From contig CAIYRJ010000102.1 in assembly GCA_903928615.1 (NCBI GenBank), positions 1 through 5,091 on the forward strand: a DNA stretch of 5,091 nucleotides, read 5' to 3'. Positions within the stretch are counted from its first letter, which is position 1. Each line of letters starts with the position of its first letter. The notes beneath the pieces are model-generated. The model saw nothing but the letters and a program-made list of their open reading frames with translations. It was not told the origin of the DNA and did no database searches. Of this stretch, positions 1-5,091 are shown one piece after another. The position numbers were made by a program, and so were the translations under genes. The stretch comes from an uncultured Actinomycetes bacterium. Lineage in GTDB: Bacteria > Actinomycetota > Thermoleophilia > Miltoncostaeales > Miltoncostaeaceae.

Positions 1-934
1 CCGCCGCGGCGGGGTCACCATTGCTCACCGCCAGGAAGGCGGGCACGAGGGACCCATCGGGCGCGTGAAGCGGCATGTAGCGCTGGTGGCTCTGCATCGC
101 CGTCACCAGGACGCGCTCGGGGAGGGCCAGATGCGTGTCGGCGATGCGCCCGGTGATGACGCTGGGCCACTCGACCAGGTGCACGACCTCCTCGATCTTG
201 CCCGCGGGGTCATCCCACGTGGCACCCGCCGCCGTGGCGGCAGCGTCGAGCCCGGAGAGGATCGCCTCGCGGCGCTCGCGGTGGTCGGCGATCACGAATG
301 ACGCACGCAGCTCGTCGCGGTAGGAGTCGGCGCTCGTCACCTGCACCGGGCCGCCGAGGAACCTGTGCCCCATGCTCTGCCCGCCGCCGGGGATGCCCGC
401 AACCTCGAAGGTGACGGTGTCGGCCCCGGCCTTCGCGGTGATCCAGCGCACCGGACGCGAGAAGCGCAGCCCCCTGCCGTCGCCCCACCGCATGGTCTTG
501 CCGAAGCGCAGCCCCTCGAGCACGCGGCGGGCGATCTCGGGCACGAGGTCGACCAGGGGCGCGTCGTCGCCCTCCTTCTCGACCCAGACGAAGTCGCGCC
601 CGGCATCCGGATCCTCGCGCACCACGAGGTCGGCGACATCAACGCCCTGCCCGCGGGCGAATCCCTCTGCGGCCTTGGTCGGCGCGCCGGACTCATCGAA
701 GGCGGCCGAGGCCGCGGGGCCGCGCACCGACTTCGCCGCACCGCCCTGGCGCTCGGCCACGCCCTCCGCGAACACCGTGATGCGCCGGGGGGCCACCCAC
801 GCGATCGCCGGGCCCGCGGCCAGCTGCAGGTCGGCCAGCGCATCGTCCATGAGGCCCGGGGCCTGGGCGATGGCCTCGCGGCATGCGCTCGAGGGCAGCT
901 CCTCGCAGCCGATCTCGATCAGCAGGTCAGGCAT
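1..934 (-). CDS. glyS: Glycyl-tRNA synthetase beta subunit (partial; C-terminal part beyond the left edge)
   Basis: Beta subunit of the alpha2-beta2 (bacterial heterotetrameric) glycyl-tRNA synthetase, which works with GlyQ in the cytoplasm to charge tRNA-Gly; in this family the beta chain mainly binds tRNA. Reading the minus strand from ATG at 934 gives 311 uninterrupted codons to the window edge. The N-terminus [14 protein letters not shown] is the classic GlyS opening. Further GlyS signatures are the APRRITV segment near residue 50, RFGKTMRW near residue 145, and the [15 protein letters not shown] segment with SHQRYM at residues 282-287, followed by FLAVSN. Family members are usually about 690 residues, so the missing part should hold the HD-like and anticodon-binding domains. 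The start codon lies inside the end of glyQ, overlapping it by 8 bases, with a GGAGG just upstream. It is co-transcribed with glyQ. No stop or frameshift is seen. Confidence 0.96.
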   Translation of the reverse strand, partial: MPDLLIEIGCEELPSSACREAIAQAPGLMDDALADLQLAAGPAIAWVAPRRITVFAEGVAERQGGAAKSVRGPAASAAFDESGAPTKAAEGFARGQGVDVADLVVREDPDAGRDFVWVEKEGDDAPLVDLVPEIARRVLEGLRFGKTMRWGDGRGLRFSRPVRWITAKAGADTVTFEVAGIPGGGQSMGHRFLGGPVQVTSADSYRDELRASFVIADHRERREAILSGLDAAATAAGATWDDPAGKIEEVVHLVEWPSVITGRIADTHLALPERVLVTAMQSHQRYMPLHAPDGSLVPAFLAVSNGDPAAA

Positions 935-1802
935 CGGCCTCCACCGCGCCCGTGGCGGCCAGCCAGGCCTCGGCGCATCGCGCCGCGAGGGCACGGACGC
1001 GCCAGATGTACGACCCGCGCTCGGTGACGCTGATCACCCCTCGGGCGTCGAGCAGGTTGAACGAGTGCGAGCACTTGAGCACCTGGTCGTACGCCGGGAG
1101 CACGAGGCCGGCGTCGAGGCAGCGGCCGCACTCGCGCTCGTGGTCCTCGAAGTGGCGGAACAGCGACTCGGTGTCGGCCACCTCGAAGTTGAACGCGCTC
1201 CACTGCCGCTCGTTCTCCTGGTAGACGTCCCCGTAGGTGACGCCCGGCGCCCATTCGAGGTCGTAGACCGATCGCACGCCCTGCAGGTACATGGCGATGC
1301 GCTCGAGCCCGTAGGTGAGCTCCACGGAGATCGGGGCGAGGTCCACGCCACCGGCCTGCTGGAAGTACGTGAACTGGGTGATCTCCATGCCGTCGAGCCA
1401 GATCTCCCACCCGAGGCCCCACGCACCGAGGGTCGGGCCCTCCCAGTCGTCCTCCACGAAGCGCACGTCGTGCACGGCCGGGTCGAGGCCGAGGGCTGTC
1501 AGGGAGCCCAGATACTGGTCCTGCACGTCGTCAGGCGATGGCTTGAGGATCACCTGGTACTGGAAGTAATGCTGCAGGCGGAACGGGTTCTCCCCGTAGC
1601 GGCCGTCGGTAGGGCGGATAGACGGCTCCACGTACGCCACGCGCCAGGGATCGGGGCCCAGGCTGCGGAGCAGCGTCGCGGGATTGAAGGTGCCCGCCCC
1701 GACTTCCGTGTGGTACGGGTGCATCAGCGAGCAGCCGCGCGACGCCCAGTACGCGTGCAGGTCGAGGATGATCTGCTGGAAGGACGGCGCAGGCGATGAC
1801 AC
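927..1802 (-). CDS. glyQ: Glycyl-tRNA synthetase alpha subunit
   Basis: Catalytic class II subunit of heterotetrameric glycyl-tRNA synthetase: it activates glycine with ATP and transfers it to tRNA-Gly together with GlyS. The 291 residues match the usual length (about 290-300) and are close to the E. coli protein along the whole chain. Landmarks are [17 protein letters not shown] (8-24), EVGAGT (33-38), [17 protein letters not shown] (57-73), [16 protein letters not shown] (75-90), [20 protein letters not shown] (125-144) and, near the C-terminus, [17 protein letters not shown]. The start is GTG: an in-frame TGA lies 18 bases upstream of it and no other start codon lies between, and the encoded N-terminus has the right length. 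No Shine-Dalgarno is visible, but a -10-like TATGCT sits 8 bases upstream, so the message may be leaderless. It is first gene of the glyQ-glyS operon, with the stop overlapping the glyS start (ATGCCTGA). Confidence 0.98.
   Translation of the reverse strand: MSSPAPSFQQIILDLHAYWASRGCSLMHPYHTEVGAGTFNPATLLRSLGPDPWRVAYVEPSIRPTDGRYGENPFRLQHYFQYQVILKPSPDDVQDQYLGSLTALGLDPAVHDVRFVEDDWEGPTLGAWGLGWEIWLDGMEITQFTYFQQAGGVDLAPISVELTYGLERIAMYLQGVRSVYDLEWAPGVTYGDVYQENERQWSAFNFEVADTESLFRHFEDHERECGRCLDAGLVLPAYDQVLKCSHSFNLLDARGVISVTERGSYIWRVRALAARCAEAWLAATGAVEADA
938..942 (-). promoter_or_regulatory. Ribosome binding site of glyS inside the glyQ end
   Basis: GGAGG on the minus strand, 3 bases before the glyS ATG. 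It lies in the last codons of glyQ (GTG GAG GCC). The spacer is shorter than ideal, but with the 8-base gene overlap it supports ATG 934 as the start and suggests translational coupling of the two subunits. Confidence 0.5.
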
Positions 1803-1810
1803 GGTCGCGC

Positions 1811-1816
1811 AGCATA
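1811..1816 (-). promoter_or_regulatory. Candidate -10 box for glyQ-glyS
   Basis: TATGCT on the minus strand, a TANNNT hexamer matching four of six consensus bases. It ends 8 bases before the GTG start, so transcription would begin at or within a base or two of the start codon, giving a leaderless or nearly leaderless mRNA. No convincing -35 is seen at 16-18 bases spacing. The placement is inferred. Confidence 0.4.
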
Positions 1817-1840
1817 GCCGTCACGTCCGGATCGGGCGTC

Positions 1841-1846
1841 TAGGGT
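1841..1846 (+). promoter_or_regulatory. Candidate -10 box for the epimerase-like gene
   Basis: TAGGGT in the context GCGTCTAGGGT, 17 bases before the ATG at 1864. It would give a leader of about 10 bases. It resembles the TAGGAT box before rpoD (shared TCTAGGRT). No clear -35 is visible. It lies in the 61-base divergent gap shared with the glyQ promoter, so the two start regions are adjacent and back to back. Confidence 0.35.
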
Positions 1847-1863
1847 CAGGGTCGCCAGCAGCC

Positions 1864-3492
1864 ATGCACCGTCACCGCACCCCACCCGCACTCGTCGCCG
1901 GACTCCTCCTCGCGGTCCTCGCCGCGTCGGTCGCGGGTGGATGGTTCATCGCCTCGTCCACATCGGGCGAGCAGCCGACGGCCGCGGCGAAGGCCGACCC
2001 CGCCGAGCCGCCGTACGACGCCGGGGACCCGACCGACGGCCCGCCGGCCGAGGTGGCACCGGCTGCCGCGCCGCCCGCGCAGGGCCCATCTGCCGCGCCT
2101 GCGACGGGTCCGGCGCCCCCCGCCGATGCGACGCCGCCGCCCTCGCCCGGCCCCACCACCCCTGAGCCCGGGCCGCCGCCATCACCCGAGCCGGCCCCGA
2201 AGCCCAGCCCCGACCCGACGCCAACCCCCGTGCCGGAGCCGGCACCGACACCGGCGCCTGCGCCAACCCCGGCCCCGGACCCCGGCCCCTCGCTGGCCCC
2301 GTACCAGCCGCCGCCCGCCATCGGCATCGCCGCCGAGGCCCTGCCCGCGGAAGGCCGCGCGTGGTCGATGCTCACCGCCGCACGCCGTGCGGCGCCGCAG
2401 GGCTCGCGCGAGCGGGCCGACCTCGACTGGATCATCTCCTTCGCCCGCACTGCGGCTGCGCCGGGGCGCCCGGAGGGACGCAGGGCCACGGCGCGCCGGG
2501 CGCTGCGCGCCAATGCCTGGTGGTACGCGCGCAGGGGGTCACCCGACGAGCGGGTGATCGCGCGCGACCCCGACGGGGTGATCCTCACGTACAAGCGCGG
2601 GCATGGGTTCATGGTGAATCCGGTGGCCACCATCGGCCGGTGGCGAGGGCTCAACGAGTTGTGGAGCGCGGCGCAGCTCGCCGAGTCGGTGCTGCCGATG
2701 CTCGCCGAGCGCACGCACGACGGCCGGGAGTGGGCCGCCCTCGAGTACTTCGACGTCCCCGGTGATCGCACGGCCGTGCGCCCGGGGGTTTCGGGAATGG
2801 GCCAGGCGCGGGCCGTGAGCCTGTTCGCGAATGCCTGGTCGGAGACCGGGGACGCGCGCTTCCTCGCCGCTGCCGACCGGGTGCTGCGCTCATTCCAGGT
2901 GCCGGTGGATGAGGGGGGCGTGCGGGCGATGGTTCCCGACCCCGCGGGCGGAGCAGCGGGGGCATGGTTCCCCGAGCGCGCGTACCCCGGCCGCCCGGCA
3001 TGGACGGGCGCGGCGCTGAACGGGTTCATGGTCACCCTCATCGAGCTCCGCCGCGCAGCCGCGGCCCTGCAGCGCGACGCGCCGGCCCCGATGGAGGCCG
3101 CGGCATCCACCACGCCCCCGGCCGATGCCGCTTCGACCACCCCCGCATCCACCACGCCTGCGAACACCGGCACCACGCCGGGCGGGGCCGCGCCTGCCCC
3201 GGGGCCCGACGCCAGCGGCACGTCGGCGCTGGCCACGACGCTCGCCAACCAGGGAGTGCGCTCACTGGTGCGATTCCTGCCGGTGCACGACTCGGGCGAC
3301 TGGTCGTACTACGGACTGCTCACGCCCGGCAAGCCATGGCGGTCGTACCTCGCCGACCTCAACTACCACTGCTACCACGTGTCACTGCTCCGCACGCTCG
3401 ACCGGCTGTATCCCGCCGAGGGCCTGTCCCGCACGGCCAACCGATGGCAGGGGTACGTGGACGCACGCGGCGCGCAGTGCCCCGCGCGGTAG
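1864..3492 (+). CDS. Exported/membrane-anchored D-glucuronyl C5-epimerase-like protein with Pro-rich stalk
   Basis: 542 residues. Residues 1-8 are basic (MHRHRTPP) and 9-31 are hydrophobic with no lipobox Cys, so a signal anchor or uncleaved signal peptide is likely. Residues 57-152 are a Pro/Ala-rich stalk. Residues from about 200 on resemble the helical C-terminal domain of glucuronyl C5-epimerases, which invert C5 of uronic acids within polysaccharides (heparosan in animals). Matching landmarks are KRGHGF (244-249), VSGMGQARAVSLFANAW (309-325), GGVRA (350-354), ALNGFM (384-389), VHDSGDWSYYG (474-484) and NYHCYH (500-505). Y374, Y482 or Y483, and Y501 fall where the three active-site tyrosines of vertebrate enzymes lie, as I recall them. 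A Thr/Ala/Pro insert (about 404-455) interrupts the domain. The frame is open upstream to 1684 but that overlaps glyQ; ATG 1864 fits the signal segment. It lacks a clear Shine-Dalgarno. Substrate unknown; an uronyl lyase or inactive binding protein of the same fold is possible. Confidence 0.8.
   Translation: MHRHRTPPALVAGLLLAVLAASVAGGWFIASSTSGEQPTAAAKADPAEPPYDAGDPTDGPPAEVAPAAAPPAQGPSAAPATGPAPPADATPPPSPGPTTPEPGPPPSPEPAPKPSPDPTPTPVPEPAPTPAPAPTPAPDPGPSLAPYQPPPAIGIAAEALPAEGRAWSMLTAARRAAPQGSRERADLDWIISFARTAAAPGRPEGRRATARRALRANAWWYARRGSPDERVIARDPDGVILTYKRGHGFMVNPVATIGRWRGLNELWSAAQLAESVLPMLAERTHDGREWAALEYFDVPGDRTAVRPGVSGMGQARAVSLFANAWSETGDARFLAAADRVLRSFQVPVDEGGVRAMVPDPAGGAAGAWFPERAYPGRPAWTGAALNGFMVTLIELRRAAAALQRDAPAPMEAAASTTPPADAASTTPASTTPANTGTTPGGAAPAPGPDASGTSALATTLANQGVRSLVRFLPVHDSGDWSYYGLLTPGKPWRSYLADLNYHCYHVSLLRTLDRLYPAEGLSRTANRWQGYVDARGAQCPAR
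2032..2319 (+). other. Pro/Ala-rich low-complexity stalk coding segment
   Basis: Codes for residues 57-152 of the epimerase-like protein. It is dominated by Pro and Ala with interspersed Thr, Ser, Glu and Gly. The second half is a near-regular run of dipeptides of the form X-Pro (for example PTPVPEPAPTPAPAPTPAP). Such segments are extended and often span the cell wall or act as glycosylated linkers. The DNA is correspondingly repetitive and C-rich, which also opens long meaningless frames on both strands. Confidence 0.85.
3103..3159 (+). repeat. Short imperfect repeats encoding ASTTP units
   Basis: Three ASTTP units at residues 414-418, 423-427 and 428-432 of the epimerase-like protein. The first and third are encoded by the identical 14-base string GCATCCACCACGCC (3103-3116 and 3145-3158), 42 bases apart and in frame. 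They form the core of a low-complexity insert within the predicted catalytic domain. The pattern fits in-frame repeat expansion, possibly a site for O-linked sugars. Confidence 0.75.
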
Positions 3493-3508
3493 GTCGTCGC
3501 GCGTCGGG

Positions 3509-3514
3509 TACGCT
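3509..3514 (+). promoter_or_regulatory. Candidate -10 box for the cyclophilin gene
   Basis: TACGCT, a TANNNT hexamer in the 49-base gap after the epimerase-like gene. It would place the transcription start near 3521, upstream of the Shine-Dalgarno, so the cyclophilin gene could be transcribed on its own. No good -35 is seen (GCGGTA at the expected place). Read-through from the upstream gene is equally possible, since no terminator is visible between them. Confidence 0.35.
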
Positions 3515-3530
3515 TGCCGCTCACCCGAGA

Positions 3531-3535
3531 AGGAG
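3531..3535 (+). promoter_or_regulatory. Ribosome binding site of the cyclophilin gene
   Basis: AGGAG in the context GAGAAGGAGCC, with a 6-base spacer to ATG 3542. It is the strongest Shine-Dalgarno in the window and it fixes the start, although the frame is open far upstream (to 3125) inside the previous gene. Confidence 0.8.
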
Positions 3536-3541
3536 CCAACG

Positions 3542-4039
3542 ATGCCCGACCTGCCACCGCCCGCCGACACCTCCAAGAGCTACACCGCCATCTTCGACAC
3601 GTCGGCCGGTGAGATCCGCTGCGAGCTGTTCGCCGCCGACTCCCCCCAGACCGTGGGCAACTTCGTCGGGCTTGCAGAGGCCGGCTACTACGACGGCCTG
3701 GTGTTCCACCGCGTCATCGAGGACTTCATGATCCAGGGCGGCTGCCCGAAGGGCGTTGGCACCGGCGGCCCCGGCTACTCGTTCCAGGACGAGATCAACG
3801 ACCGCAAGCTCGTGCGCGGCAGCCTCGCGATGGCCAACGCCGGCCCGAACACCAACGGCTCGCAGTTCTTCATCGTCACCGCCGACTCCACCCCGTGGCT
3901 CGACGGGCACCACACCAACTTCGGGCAGGTCGTCGGAGGCCAGGACGTCGTGGAGGCCATCGGCACGACGGCCACGGGCGCGAACGACCGACCGGTCGAG
4001 GAGCAGCGCATCAACTCCGTCCGCATCGAAGTCGCCTAG
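3542..4039 (+). CDS. Cyclophilin-type peptidyl-prolyl cis-trans isomerase
   Basis: 165 residues, the length of a single-domain cyclophilin, which catalyses cis-trans isomerisation of X-Pro bonds in folding proteins. There is no signal peptide or membrane segment, so it is probably cytoplasmic. Signature blocks are VFHRVI (54-59), FMIQGG (62-67), GSLAMANAGPNTNGSQFFI (93-111) and WLDGHHTNFG (119-128). Residues matching the human cyclophilin A active site are all present: R57, F62, M63, Q65, Q108, F110, W119 and H124, so the enzyme should be active. The first 12 or so residues are a short polar, Pro-rich extension before the first strand. The start is set by the AGGAG sequence 6 bases upstream. 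It lies between the epimerase-like gene and rpoD on the same strand, apparently with its own promoter. PpiA/PpiB naming cannot be decided here. Confidence 0.97.
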   Translation: MPDLPPPADTSKSYTAIFDTSAGEIRCELFAADSPQTVGNFVGLAEAGYYDGLVFHRVIEDFMIQGGCPKGVGTGGPGYSFQDEINDRKLVRGSLAMANAGPNTNGSQFFIVTADSTPWLDGHHTNFGQVVGGQDVVEAIGTTATGANDRPVEEQRINSVRIEVA

Positions 4040-4040
4040 C

Positions 4041-4052
4041 ACGAAAAATCGT
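4041..4052 (+). other. Small A-rich inverted repeat after the cyclophilin stop
   Basis: ACGA-AAAA-TCGT, a perfect 4-base stem with a 4-base loop, starting 2 bases after the stop codon. The A-run stands out in this GC-rich DNA. The stem is too short, and there is no following T-run, for a normal intrinsic terminator. It might be a weak terminator element or a protein-binding site; function unknown. Confidence 0.25.
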
Positions 4053-4067
4053 CCTGCGCCATCTTTC

Positions 4068-4084
4068 GCGACGCCGGTCGTCGC
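4068..4084 (+). promoter_or_regulatory. Inverted repeat in the rpoD promoter region
   Basis: GCGAC-GCCGGTC-GTCGC, with 5-base arms and a 7-base centre. An alternative pairing is CGAC-GCCG-GTCG. It sits between the likely -35 and -10 positions of the rpoD promoter, where a bound regulator would block or remodel RNA polymerase. Short GC-rich palindromes arise often by chance here, so a regulatory role is only a suggestion. Confidence 0.2.
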
Positions 4085-4087
4085 ATC

Positions 4088-4093
4088 TAGGAT
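4088..4093 (+). promoter_or_regulatory. Candidate -10 box for rpoD
   Basis: TAGGAT in the context GCATCTAGGAT, 30 bases before the rpoD ATG. Transcription would start near 4100 and give a leader of about 24 bases that includes the GGAG ribosome site. A weak -35 candidate is TTCGCG at 4065-4070 with a 17-base spacer (three of six consensus bases). Confidence 0.45.
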
Positions 4094-4115
4094 GGCGAGC
4101 GAATCGACCCCCACC

Positions 4116-4119
4116 GGAG
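4116..4119 (+). promoter_or_regulatory. Ribosome binding site of rpoD
   Basis: GGAG with a 4-base spacer to ATG 4124. It is short but is the only purine-rich element before the start, and it supports the ATG that begins the region 1.1-like N-terminus. Confidence 0.5.
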
Positions 4120-4123
4120 ACCG

Positions 4124-5091
4124 ATGACGACCTCACTCACGCAACTCGCGGAACTCATCGACCATGGCGAGTTCCGCATTCTCCTGCAGCGCGGCCAGGA
4201 CGTCGGCTTCCTCTCGATCGAGGACGTCGCCGAGATGCTGGACCAGCTCGGCGTCGATGCCGGCCTCGCGGAGGACATCTACCAGCAGCTCGACGAGGCG
4301 GGGATCGAGCTGCTCGAGCCCGCCGAGGCGGCGAGCCGCACGGCCGACCTTGCAGAGCAGGCCGACAGGCCCCGCAGGCCCGCCACGGTGGAGCAGACCA
4401 CCGACGCGCTCCAGCTCTTCCTGAAGGACATCGGCCGCGTGCCGCTGCTCACGGCCGCGCAGGAGGTGGACCTCGCCAAGCGCATCGAGGCCGGCGACCA
4501 GACCGCCAAGACGCAGATGGTCGAGGCCAACCTTCGCCTCGTCGTGTCGATCGCCAAGGGGTATCGCGGTCGCGGGCTGCCGTTCCTCGACCTCATCCAG
4601 GAGGGCACCCTCGGCCTCGTGCGCGCGGTCGAGAAGTTCGACTGGCGCCGCGGGTTCAAGTTCTCCACGTACGCCACGTGGTGGATCCGCCAGGCCGTCA
4701 CGCGCGCGCTCGCCGACAAGGGTCGCACCATCCGCATCCCGGTGCACGTCGTCGAGAAGCTCAACCAGATCAGCCGCGCCGAGCGCACGCTGGTCGGCCA
4801 GCTGGGGCGCGAGCCCACCGCCGAGGAGATCGGCGCCGTCGCCGGCCTCCCGGCCGCCGAGGTGGAGGACATCCTTCGCAGCGCGCAGCCGATCGTGTCG
4901 CTCGAGAAGCCCGTGGGCGAGGACGAGGAGTCGGAGTTCGGACGGTTCCTGGCCGACGAGACGAGCATTGCCCCGGAGGTCGCCGCGGAGCAGGTGCTGC
5001 GCGACGAGGCCCTGAGGGACGTCCTCGACCAGCTCTCGTACCGCGAGCGCCGGGTGCTTGAGCTGCGCTACGGGCTGGGCGGCGAGAAGCC
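4124..5091 (+). CDS. rpoD: Primary RNA polymerase sigma factor RpoD/SigA (partial; C-terminus beyond the right edge)
   Basis: Group 1 sigma-70 factor, which directs RNA polymerase to housekeeping promoters. 322 full codons are open to the edge. Residues 1-65 form a region 1.1-like helical domain (LAELIDHGEF...FLSIEDVAEML), which marks a primary rather than alternative sigma. Residues 66-90 are a short variable linker. Region 1.2 is about 92-125 (ALQLFLKDIGRVPLLTAAQE). Region 2 is about 132-212, with MVEANLRLVVSIAKGYRGRG (132-151), FLDLIQEGTLGL (154-165) and the promoter-melting and -10 recognition block FKFSTYATWWIRQAVTRAL (178-196), then RTIRIPVHVVEK (201-212). Region 3 follows with GREPTAEEIG, and region 4 begins near LSYRERRVLELRYGLGG; the helix-turn-helix that reads the -35 is cut off. 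E. coli RpoD is much longer because of a non-conserved insert; this compact form is usual outside proteobacteria. It likely has its own promoter and does not follow dnaG. Confidence 0.98.
   Translation, partial: MTTSLTQLAELIDHGEFRILLQRGQDVGFLSIEDVAEMLDQLGVDAGLAEDIYQQLDEAGIELLEPAEAASRTADLAEQADRPRRPATVEQTTDALQLFLKDIGRVPLLTAAQEVDLAKRIEAGDQTAKTQMVEANLRLVVSIAKGYRGRGLPFLDLIQEGTLGLVRAVEKFDWRRGFKFSTYATWWIRQAVTRALADKGRTIRIPVHVVEKLNQISRAERTLVGQLGREPTAEEIGAVAGLPAAEVEDILRSAQPIVSLEKPVGEDEESEFGRFLADETSIAPEVAAEQVLRDEALRDVLDQLSYRERRVLELRYGLGGEK

Noticed and set aside
372..1799. Plus-strand open frame of 475 codons across glyS and glyQ
   Set aside because: It lies antisense to two certain genes. It is a by-product of GC-rich codon bias and shows no motif.
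1684..1863. Upstream extension of the epimerase-like frame to ATG 1684
   Set aside because: It would overlap the N-terminal coding part of glyQ by 119 bases and bury the signal segment 68 residues inside the protein. ATG 1864 gives a normal signal anchor.
2161..2300. Tandem DNA repeat array or CRISPR-like periodicity in the C-rich segment
   Set aside because: The periodicity is at the codon level (X-Pro dipeptides with varied codons). There are no conserved repeat units separated by unique spacers.
3073..3228. Possible frameshift or gene fusion at the low-complexity segment of the epimerase-like gene
   Set aside because: Both flanks stay in the same frame and both carry motifs of one family in the expected order, so this is an insert rather than a break or fusion.
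1872..3248. Long minus-strand open frame (458 codons) opposite the epimerase-like gene
   Set aside because: Its composition (Gly/Ala/Ser runs such as GAGVGAGAGVGAG) is just the complement of the Pro-rich and G/C-ending codons of the plus-strand gene. It has no recognisable domain, whereas the plus frame has ordered family motifs.
3125..3541. Upstream extension of the cyclophilin frame into the epimerase-like gene
   Set aside because: The extra residues are Arg/Pro/Thr-rich shadow sequence, and the strong AGGAG before ATG 3542 fixes the start. A full-length cyclophilin begins there.
4041..4060. Intrinsic terminator after the cyclophilin gene
   Set aside because: The stem is only 4 base pairs and no T-run follows it, so it does not meet the usual form.
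3895..5061. Plus-strand open frame of 388 codons overlapping cyclophilin and rpoD
   Set aside because: It is a +1/+2 shadow rich in Arg, Gly and Ala, while the frame from 4124 encodes an unmistakable primary sigma factor.

Overview
The window is very GC-rich, and third codon positions are almost always G or C. This suggests a high-GC actinobacterial-type genome. The heterotetrameric glycyl-tRNA synthetase, TANNNT-type -10 boxes, one apparently leaderless start and an actinobacterial-style extracellular C5-epimerase would suit the Thermoleophilia or a related deep-branching actinobacterial class. That placement is inference; no rRNA or other taxonomic marker is present.

Layout: (1) Positions 1-1802, minus strand, hold the glyQ-glyS operon for the alpha and beta subunits of glycyl-tRNA synthetase. 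The two genes overlap by 8 bases, and glyS runs off the left edge with about 311 codons present. (2) Positions 1803-1863 form a 61-base divergent intergenic region with one candidate -10 box facing each way. (3) Positions 1864-3492, plus strand, encode a 542-residue membrane-anchored or exported protein. It has an N-terminal hydrophobic segment, a stalk of about 95 residues rich in Pro and Ala, and a domain resembling D-glucuronyl C5-epimerase. That domain is interrupted by a low-complexity insert of about 50 residues rich in Thr, Ala and Pro. (4) Positions 3542-4039, plus strand, encode a cyclophilin-type peptidyl-prolyl isomerase with its own candidate promoter and a good Shine-Dalgarno sequence. 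(5) Positions 4124-5091, plus strand, hold the first 322 codons of the primary sigma factor RpoD (regions 1.1 to the start of 4), which runs off the right edge.

Three of the four transcription units are housekeeping functions: tRNA charging, protein folding and promoter recognition. The outlier is the surface epimerase-like protein, which suggests the cell makes or modifies a uronic-acid-containing surface polysaccharide. No glycosyltransferase, transporter or polymerase gene lies beside it, so its substrate cannot be read from the context. I see no mobile element, CRISPR array, RNA gene or phage feature. I found no clear new multi-gene system; the most interesting object is the epimerase-like protein with its stalk and internal insert.
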